The position numbers and the translations under genes were made by a program. 50,244 nt of DNA from Candidatus Chloroheliaceae bacterium (GTDB taxonomy: Bacteria; Chloroflexota; Chloroflexia; Chloroheliales; Chloroheliaceae). The stretch spans positions 1 to 50,244 of the forward strand of contig JACAUC010000011.1 in NCBI GenBank assembly GCA_013390945.1. The letters run 5' to 3'. Position 1 is the first letter of the stretch; each line of letters opens with the position of its first letter. The notes beneath the pieces were generated by a model. It was not told where the DNA came from and ran no database searches. It was given only the letters and a program-made list of their open reading frames with translations. Shown one piece after another: positions 44,229 to 50,244 of the stretch.

Positions 44229-45899
44229 ATGTCTAACCCGGTAGAAACTTTGCAGGCCGGATTAAAAGCCCTGCGGAAAGTTTATCTTGAGCGCTTGCCT
44301 GAAAAAATCGAAGAGATTGAAAAAATTTGGAACTCCTTGCAGGCCAATAACAATGACGAAGCTCTGAAAGCCTTACACCTTGTGGTTCATCGGTTGAATG
44401 GTTCCGGGGCTACTTATGGTTTTAAAGCTTTAAGTGACCGCGCTCGCATCCTAGAGGGTTACTTAAATTCTATTATTGAAAATAAAGAGAATAATAGCGA
44501 GAATAATAATCCTCTACTATCTATTCAAGTGGCCGAAATAGATAACTTGGTGGCCCAACTGAGGCTAGTTGCTTTTGAGCCTGCACCAACTGAAATTGTT
44601 AAGGATTTAGTGCCACTTATTTCAACTCAGAATTCGGGCTTGCCAGAACCAGTTAGCAAACTGGTCTACTTATTGGAAGATGAATCAAACCAAGTGCAAG
44701 ACTTAGCCTTACAGATTGAACATTTCAGTTATGATACCGCTACCTTTGCCCAACTTACTGACTTGGTTGCAGCGATAGAACAAACTTCCCCGGCGGCTCT
44801 TATTCTTCATGTGAAATTTTCGGAGGATAATCTGGTTGGAGCTAAGACCATTGCCGAGATTCAGAAGTCCTATGGAATACCCAGCATATTTATATCCGAA
44901 GTGGGCGACCTAAATGCCCGGCTACAGGCAGTACGGGCCGGTGCGAAAGCCTACTATACTACTCCCCTTGACATCAATAGTTTGATTGACCAACTTGATA
45001 CCTTAATCGCTGACCAAACTCAGGAGCCCTACCGTATTTTAATTATTGATGATGAGCCTACGTTGGCTAATCTTTATGCTCTGGCTCTACAGCAGGCCGG
45101 AATGACTACCGAAATAAGCAACAATCCCTTGAGGGTTATGCAGCCTTTGAGCGAATTTAATCCCGATTTAATTTTGATGGATGTTTATATGCCCTATTGT
45201 AACGGCCTAGAATTGGCGGCTGTAATCCGCCAGCAGGAAGCCTATGTCAGTATTCCAATCGTCTTCCTTTCTACTGAAACTAGTATGGATAAGCAATTGG
45301 CCGCGATGCGCTTGGGCGGCGACGATTTTCTGACCAAGCCGATCCAATTAGAGCATCTAATTTCATCGGTAAACAGCCGAGCGCAACGTTCCCGAATTTT
45401 ACGCTCCTTTATGACCCGTGATAGCCTCACCGGGTTACTTAATCACACTAAAACCAAGGAATATCTCGATTTGGAAGTGGCTCGGGCGCAAAGGCGGCAA
45501 AGCCCCTTGGTCTTTGCGATGCTTGATATTGACCACTTTAAAGCTGTAAACGATACCTACGGTCATCCTACCGGAGACCGGGTGATAAAGAATTTGGCCC
45601 GGCTCTTACAACAACGTTTACGTAAAACCGACATTATTGGTCGCTATGGTGGTGAAGAATTTGCCGTTATTTTGCTGGATACCGATGGCTCGGCAGCACT
45701 ACAAGCCTTGGATAGGGTGCGTTCTCATTTTGCCCAGATTCGGCAACATTCGGAAAATGGAGAGTTCTCGGTCTCGTTTAGTTGTGGCCTTGCTACTTTT
45801 CCAAACTACAGTAGTGCTACCGCTTTAAACGATGCCGCAGACCGGGCACTCTACAAAGCCAAGCGCGGTGGTCGCAATCAGGTAGTTTTGGCAACCTAA
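44229..45899 (+). CDS. Hpt-REC-REC-GGDEF diguanylate cyclase
   Basis: A 556-residue regulator in four parts: an Hpt domain (about 5-110) with His54 in VVHRLNGSGATYGF; a degenerate receiver (about 145-255) that lacks the phospho-Asp; a receiver with Asp318 in LMDVYMPYCNG; and a GGDEF domain (about 395-555) with active-site GGEEF from Gly474 and an inhibitory-site motif RKTD five residues upstream. It should make cyclic di-GMP. ATG 44229 has GGAG 8 bases upstream; the frame is open to GTG 44193. It is a single gene. Hpt plus receivers suggest phosphate input from a kinase, possibly the chemosensory CheA. Confidence 0.93.
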   Translation: MSNPVETLQAGLKALRKVYLERLPEKIEEIEKIWNSLQANNNDEALKALHLVVHRLNGSGATYGFKALSDRARILEGYLNSIIENKENNSENNNPLLSIQVAEIDNLVAQLRLVAFEPAPTEIVKDLVPLISTQNSGLPEPVSKLVYLLEDESNQVQDLALQIEHFSYDTATFAQLTDLVAAIEQTSPAALILHVKFSEDNLVGAKTIAEIQKSYGIPSIFISEVGDLNARLQAVRAGAKAYYTTPLDINSLIDQLDTLIADQTQEPYRILIIDDEPTLANLYALALQQAGMTTEISNNPLRVMQPLSEFNPDLILMDVYMPYCNGLELAAVIRQQEAYVSIPIVFLSTETSMDKQLAAMRLGGDDFLTKPIQLEHLISSVNSRAQRSRILRSFMTRDSLTGLLNHTKTKEYLDLEVARAQRRQSPLVFAMLDIDHFKAVNDTYGHPTGDRVIKNLARLLQQRLRKTDIIGRYGGEEFAVILLDTDGSAALQALDRVRSHFAQIRQHSENGEFSVSFSCGLATFPNYSSATALNDAADRALYKAKRGGRNQVVLAT

Positions 45900-45934
45900 A
45901 TCCAATTCCTAAAGAGCTAAAGCCCTAAATCCTC

Positions 45935-45963
45935 TTGACAGAAAAAGCGGTTTCCTTTAGTAT
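45935..45963 (+). promoter_or_regulatory. Promoter of glmU
   Basis: TTGACA at 45935-45940 and TAGTAT at 45958-45963 are 17 bases apart. AAGCGGTT and AACCGCTT (about 45945-45994) form an inverted repeat around the -10, and the element TAGTATTGAAC is repeated twice there, so control at this promoter is possible. Confidence 0.6.
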
Positions 45964-46093
45964 TGAACTAGTATTGAACCGCTTGCTCAGATAGCTAAAC
46001 TATGGAAAAGTCTTACTTTCTTCAACCGGGTTAAGTTTTGATAGTGAGCTAAGAAGTCGCCTATAAGGTGACAAGGGAGAGGATAATATTTTT

Positions 46094-47524
46094 ATGACCG
46101 GGAGCGCGTCAATTGACCCTACTCACGCATTAGGTATTGCAGCGGTGGTGTTGGCGGCGGGTAAGGGTACTCGTATGCGGTCCAATCTACCCAAAGTGTT
46201 ACATCCTTTGCTGGCTGAACCGATGATTAATCAGGTACTCCGTACTTTGCGGGAGGCCGGAGTGCCGCCCGAGCGAACGGTGGTAGTGGTGGGGCATGAG
46301 GCCGAACTGGTACGGGCGCAGGTGGCAAAATGTGGACTTTACCTGACGGTCGAGCAGAAGGAGCAACTTGGTACAGGCCATGCAGTGCGCCAAGCTAGTT
46401 CACTTTTGGAGCAGATGGAAAAGGAAAAGCTAGGCTCCGCCGAACAGGTCTTGGTACTTTACGGTGATGGTCCTCTACTTCGCTCCGAAACCCTCTTAAA
46501 CCTCTTTACTCATCACTCTGCTACTTCTCCCCTAGTTACAATGCTTACCGCCGAAGCCCACGATCCGACGGGCTATGGTCGGATCATCCGCAATCCAGCC
46601 AATGGTAATTTCCAAGCTATCGTGGAAGAGGGTGACCTTACTTCTGAAGAGAGAGCTATCCGGGAATGGAACCCTGGCATTTACCTCTTCCGAGCCAAAT
46701 GGCTTTGGCCCTCGCTCTCCCGTCTTCAGAAAAACCCGCAAAAAGGCGAATATTACCTAACCGACATGCCTGCTTTTGCCGTTGAAGACCAACTGCCGGG
46801 TGAACCCCTCCCCGTTCAAACCCTCCTTGTTTCAGGTGAGGAAGTATTGGGCATTAACGATAGGGTACAATTGGCGGAGGCCGGGAACCTCCTGCGGCGG
46901 CGAATTTTGGAAAAGTGGATGCTAAGCGGTGTCACTATCACCGATCCAACCACCACTTACATCAGTCCTACCACTATCCTAGAACCGGATTGTATCATTG
47001 AGCCGAATAGTCACCTTCGCGGAGCTTGCCGGGTGGGGCGCAATAGTGTGATTGGGCCTAATTCGATTCTGGTGGAGGCTCAAGTCGGGGCCGCTTGTAA
47101 AATTCTCGCCTCTATGATTGAACATGCGGTGCTAGAGGACGAGGTGACTGTTGGACCCTTCTCGCACGTCCGCCCCGGAGCGTATCTGGAGAAAGGGGTT
47201 CACTTAGGTAATTTTGCGGAGGTCAACCGTTCTAGGCTGGGAGCCGGAACCAAACAAGGTCACTTCAGTTACATTGGGGATGCCACGTTTGGTTCCAACG
47301 TCAATATTGGCGCAGGTACTGTGACGGCTAATTTTGATGGTATAAACAAAAATAAAACTATAGTTGGTGCAAATACCAAATTAGGTGTGGATACTATGTT
47401 GGTAGCCCCGGTTAAGGTAGGTGAGGATGTTATAACCGGGGCCGGAGCAGTAGTTACTAGAGATGTAGAGTCGGGTGCTACTGTAGTGGGTGTTCCGGCA
47501 AAACCATTAAATAAGAATAGTTAA
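46094..47524 (+). CDS. glmU: Bifunctional GlcNAc-1-phosphate uridylyltransferase / GlcN-1-phosphate acetyltransferase
   Basis: Makes UDP-GlcNAc for peptidoglycan. Residues about 10-240 are the nucleotidyltransferase with VVLAAGKGTRMRSNLPK, GTGHAVRQA and the metal-binding LYGDGPLL. Residues about 265-470 are the left-handed beta-helix acetyltransferase, with SHVRPGAYLEKGVHLGNFAE, KQGHFSYIGDA and ANFDGINKNKT. Length 476 is normal. The start ATG is preceded by GGGAGAGG. prs follows after 80 bases, a common pairing that shares sugar-nucleotide and nucleotide supply. Confidence 0.97.
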   Translation: MTGSASIDPTHALGIAAVVLAAGKGTRMRSNLPKVLHPLLAEPMINQVLRTLREAGVPPERTVVVVGHEAELVRAQVAKCGLYLTVEQKEQLGTGHAVRQASSLLEQMEKEKLGSAEQVLVLYGDGPLLRSETLLNLFTHHSATSPLVTMLTAEAHDPTGYGRIIRNPANGNFQAIVEEGDLTSEERAIREWNPGIYLFRAKWLWPSLSRLQKNPQKGEYYLTDMPAFAVEDQLPGEPLPVQTLLVSGEEVLGINDRVQLAEAGNLLRRRILEKWMLSGVTITDPTTTYISPTTILEPDCIIEPNSHLRGACRVGRNSVIGPNSILVEAQVGAACKILASMIEHAVLEDEVTVGPFSHVRPGAYLEKGVHLGNFAEVNRSRLGAGTKQGHFSYIGDATFGSNVNIGAGTVTANFDGINKNKTIVGANTKLGVDTMLVAPVKVGEDVITGAGAVVTRDVESGATVVGVPAKPLNKNS

Positions 47525-47604
47525 TTGTTTCAAGGAAAATACCCAAGATTAAGAGACTTATCAATTAAGATAGTAACGCCTATCTTAACAAGGAGAAAGC
47601 CGTG

Positions 47605-48546
47605 ATGGATGGTAGGTTACAGGTCTTTAGTGGTAATGGCAACCGGGCTTTAGCTGAAGAGGTGGCCCAACAATTAAATGTGCCAATGGGTCGGGCCTTG
47701 GTTGGCTCGTTTATGAATGGCGAAACACGGGTACGTTTGGAAGAGAATGTGCGTGGCGGTGATATTTTCGTCATTCAGTCCATTTGTCACCCCTACGATC
47801 ATCATTTGATGGAGTTGTGCTTCCTGATTGATGCGCTCAAGCGCTCCAGCGCGGGGCGGGTCACCACCGTTATACCCTATTTTGCCTATGCTCGTCAGGA
47901 GAAGAAGATGAGTGGGCGGGAGCCCATCTCCGCTAAGGTGATTGCTAAATTTATTGAAGCGGCTGGGGCCGACCGTGTGTTGACCATAGATCTTCATGCG
48001 TCGGCTATCGAGGGCTTTTTTGATGTTCCGGTAGACCACCTGCGGGCCGGGCCACTCCTCTCCGAACATTTTCGGCGAATGCGTTTGGAAGATGTGGTGG
48101 TGGTTTCGCCTGACCCCGGTGGTGTACCCCGTGCCACTGATTTTCGCAATCGGCTTGGGGTCAGTACCCTTGCCATCATTGCCAAGCAGCGCCCGGAAGT
48201 GGATGTGGTAGAATCCCTCGAAATGGTAGGCGATGTTGCGGGCAAAACCGCAATTATTGTAGATGATATGATTTCGACGGGTGGTACTTTGGTCAAAGCG
48301 GCTAATTTGGTAATGGAACGCGGTGCTTTGGAAGTCTACGCCTGTGCGGTGCATGGACTCTTTGCGGGAGATGCCTTTGAACAAATCGGTGCCTCCCGTT
48401 TAAAACAGGTGATAGTAACAAACAGCTATCCGGTTAGTCCCAAAGGACACCAAGTGGGGGTGGAGGTTCTAACCGTAGCACCGATAATTGCTGAAGCCAT
48501 TATGCGTATCCATAAAGACTTATCAATTAGCGTGATGTTTAGTTAG
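47605..48546 (+). CDS. prs: Ribose-phosphate pyrophosphokinase
   Basis: Transfers pyrophosphate from ATP to ribose 5-phosphate, making PRPP for nucleotide, His and Trp synthesis. The protein (313 aa) shows the N-terminal FSGNGN, SFMNGETRV, the catalytic loop RQEKKMSGREPISAKVIA, ATP-site DLHASAIEGFF, and the PRPP loop VDDMISTGGTL. AAGGAGA lies 8 bases before ATG 47605; a GTG directly before it is also possible. It lies between glmU and the CBS/CorC gene, 18 bases from the latter. Confidence 0.96.
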   Translation: MDGRLQVFSGNGNRALAEEVAQQLNVPMGRALVGSFMNGETRVRLEENVRGGDIFVIQSICHPYDHHLMELCFLIDALKRSSAGRVTTVIPYFAYARQEKKMSGREPISAKVIAKFIEAAGADRVLTIDLHASAIEGFFDVPVDHLRAGPLLSEHFRRMRLEDVVVVSPDPGGVPRATDFRNRLGVSTLAIIAKQRPEVDVVESLEMVGDVAGKTAIIVDDMISTGGTLVKAANLVMERGALEVYACAVHGLFAGDAFEQIGASRLKQVIVTNSYPVSPKGHQVGVEVLTVAPIIAEAIMRIHKDLSISVMFS

Positions 48547-48564
48547 GAACGTTTTAAACAAAAT

Positions 48565-50193
48565 ATGTTAAGTGATTTACTTGGCCTGTCGCGCCCGTGG
48601 CTCGATCAACTGGTAGACGGTCAGGATCTTGGAAACGGCTTTTATGCCTGTTTCCAAGGAATGACACCTTTGCGTTGGCTTATTTTTGGTTCGGCTACGA
48701 CGGGTGTTCTACTCTGTCTCTATCTTCTATTGGTCAATGCAGCGGTGGAAGCCGCTTTAAGCACCATCAACCGTATGAGCCTCCAGTCAATGTTGGAGCG
48801 ACATGAACGCCGAGTGCTGGTGATCCAGCAACTGCTTGACCGACCTAATCAGGTACTTTCGGCCATTAGTACCCTGAATATAATTTGCCTTATTTTAGCT
48901 ACTGCCCTCACCATTACGGCGATTCACCAGTTTAATCTCTATGGTTTTGAAGTGACGGTGTTGGTCTTAATCCTGACCCTTCTGATTCTCTCCCTAGTAC
49001 GAACTGTGCCAAAGGGTTTTGCGCTTCATGAACCGGAGGCAGTGGCGGTTCGGTTTAGTGGTTTTGTCAATGTTGAAACCGCCCTCTTTAGTCCGCTGGT
49101 TCAGTTGATTAATTTTGTTTCCAATCTGGTTCTGCGCCTAGCAAACCGTCCTCCTATTCCGGCTAATACGATTGTGACCGAAGAAGAACTGACCCTTCTG
49201 GCAAATGTGGCCGAGGAGGAAGGGGTGATTCAGGATGAGGAGCGGGAGATGATCCGCTCAATTTTTGAATTTGGCGGAACTATCGTGCGCGAGGTGATGG
49301 TCCCCCGCTTGGATATTCGGGCTATCCCGCTCCATAGTTCCCTTGATGATGCCCTTGACCTAATTCTAAAATCAGGCCATAGCCGTTTGCCCGTTTATCG
49401 CGAGGACATTGATCATGTTGTCGGTATCCTCTATGCCAAAGACCTGTTGCGTTACTTGCGCTACCGGGAAGAGCAACTTCCCTTTGAACTGGAAAAACTA
49501 CTCCGCCCAATCTACTATGTACCCGAATCGAAGAAAGTAGATGAACTATTTAATGAATTGCAGAACAAACGGGTTCATATTACTATTATTATTGATGAAT
49601 ATGGTGGTACGGCGGGTTTGGTTACGATTGAAGATTTGCTTGAAGAAATTGTAGGCGAAATCGAAGATGAGTACGACCTTCAAACCAGCCATTTTGAACG
49701 GATCCACGAAAACGAAGTCTTGCTAGATGCTCGTCTGAATCTGAGTGATGCCAATGAATTTTTCAACACCCACTGGGAATCGGAAAATGTAGATACTATC
49801 GGAGGCTTTATCTACGATAAGCTGGAACGAATCCCGATGATTGGGGATCAATTGATCGTAGACCAGATGGGCGCAGAAGTAGACCCCAAAGAATTAGCCA
49901 CTGAGGAACCGCTTACCCCCTATTTTTGCTTGAGTGTAATGACGGTTAATGGGCAACGCCTCAAACAACTCCGCTTAGAACGAAAATTACCCGACCCACC
50001 ACCCTCTGAAGCAACCGACCCTAATCTCGAACTCCCTGTTACCTCCAATCCAAAACGTAGTGGTAAAAATAGAGATAAAGACCGTGACAAAGAGCCGGAG
50101 CCACCATTACTACCTAAAGAGTCCGATACTCTTCCCCCTCCGCTTGGTTTTGCCAGTAAGGAGGTCAAGGAGGGCGAGTTATCTCCACCTTAG
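48565..50193 (+). CDS. CNNM/CorC-type membrane protein with CBS domains
   Basis: A 542-residue protein: N-terminal membrane part (about residues 30-200, three to four segments) like the DUF21/CNNM domain, two CBS domains (about 215-370; VMVPRLDIRAIPL, GHSRLPVYREDIDHVVGILYAKDLL and YGGTAGLVTIEDLLEEIVGEIEDEYD), and a CorC_HlyC domain (about 380-470). The tail after 475 is Pro/Lys-rich. Family members are often named hemolysins but are linked to Mg or Co efflux. The start is ATG with a TTAGGA site upstream, 18 bases after prs. Confidence 0.93.
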   Translation: MLSDLLGLSRPWLDQLVDGQDLGNGFYACFQGMTPLRWLIFGSATTGVLLCLYLLLVNAAVEAALSTINRMSLQSMLERHERRVLVIQQLLDRPNQVLSAISTLNIICLILATALTITAIHQFNLYGFEVTVLVLILTLLILSLVRTVPKGFALHEPEAVAVRFSGFVNVETALFSPLVQLINFVSNLVLRLANRPPIPANTIVTEEELTLLANVAEEEGVIQDEEREMIRSIFEFGGTIVREVMVPRLDIRAIPLHSSLDDALDLILKSGHSRLPVYREDIDHVVGILYAKDLLRYLRYREEQLPFELEKLLRPIYYVPESKKVDELFNELQNKRVHITIIIDEYGGTAGLVTIEDLLEEIVGEIEDEYDLQTSHFERIHENEVLLDARLNLSDANEFFNTHWESENVDTIGGFIYDKLERIPMIGDQLIVDQMGAEVDPKELATEEPLTPYFCLSVMTVNGQRLKQLRLERKLPDPPPSEATDPNLELPVTSNPKRSGKNRDKDRDKEPEPPLLPKESDTLPPPLGFASKEVKEGELSPP

Positions 50194-50244
50194 GCAAGGT
50201 TCAAAATCGGGGCTTTTGGCTTTACAATGTAGACTGGTCTCGGA

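Overview
The window looks like chromosome from a Chloroflexota-type bacterium. This is inferred from gene content: MglA-like GTPase with roadblock proteins, DUF4388/PATAN proteins, a chemosensory cluster with TPR proteins, several lipoproteins, a zinc-ribbon threonine synthase and A/T-leaning codon use. No rRNA, tRNA, phage, IS transposase or CRISPR array was found. By eye the G+C is somewhat below 50 percent (not counted). Many promoters fit the sigma-70 pattern with 16-17 bp spacers.

Layout. 1-515: a patch of direct and inverted short repeats, then a strong promoter. 524-4673: Sec translocon auxiliary genes, with a partial duplicate of secD in front of intact secD-secF, then a small membrane protein. 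4810-6197 (minus): a lamin-tail-domain lipoprotein and a small membrane protein. 6332-9166 (minus): a polarity or signalling set of two roadblock proteins, an MglA-type GTPase and a DUF4388 protein. 9598-11302: threonine synthase behind a SAM-I riboswitch with a readable terminator/antiterminator choice. 11317-13491: a fusion of two UspA domains to a GpgS-like glycosyltransferase fold. 13652-16826: divergent aspS and lgt. 16949-20977: a lipoprotein, a coiled-coil membrane protein and a histidine kinase without membrane segments. 20978-21197: a cluster of DnaA-box-like sites. 21198-22391 (minus): a class I/II aminotransferase.

23063-36700 is one long plus-strand signalling block. It starts with a HTH protein and an RsbW/RsbV/RsbU-type partner-switching set. 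A chemosensory operon follows: a 12-TPR protein, two CheW, a stand-alone Hpt protein, a hybrid CheA with two Hpt domains and a receiver, CheY, CheB and CheR-TPR. No methyl-accepting receptor gene is present. Convergent to it are a cyclic-nucleotide-binding protein and a second DUF4388 protein (36732-38732, minus).

39046-43759 holds surface functions: a secreted metalloprotease-like protein, a polysaccharide flippase and a C39-type peptidase lipoprotein. 44229-45899 is an Hpt-REC-REC-GGDEF diguanylate cyclase. 46094-50193 is housekeeping: glmU, prs and a CBS/CorC membrane protein.

The most notable items are the SAM-I control of thrC, the UspA-UspA-GpgS fusion with an altered metal-binding motif, the partly homogenised secD duplicate, a repeat hairpin that supplies the C-terminus of Lgt, the DnaA-box cluster, and the receptor-less chemosensory operon close to partner-switching and MglA modules.
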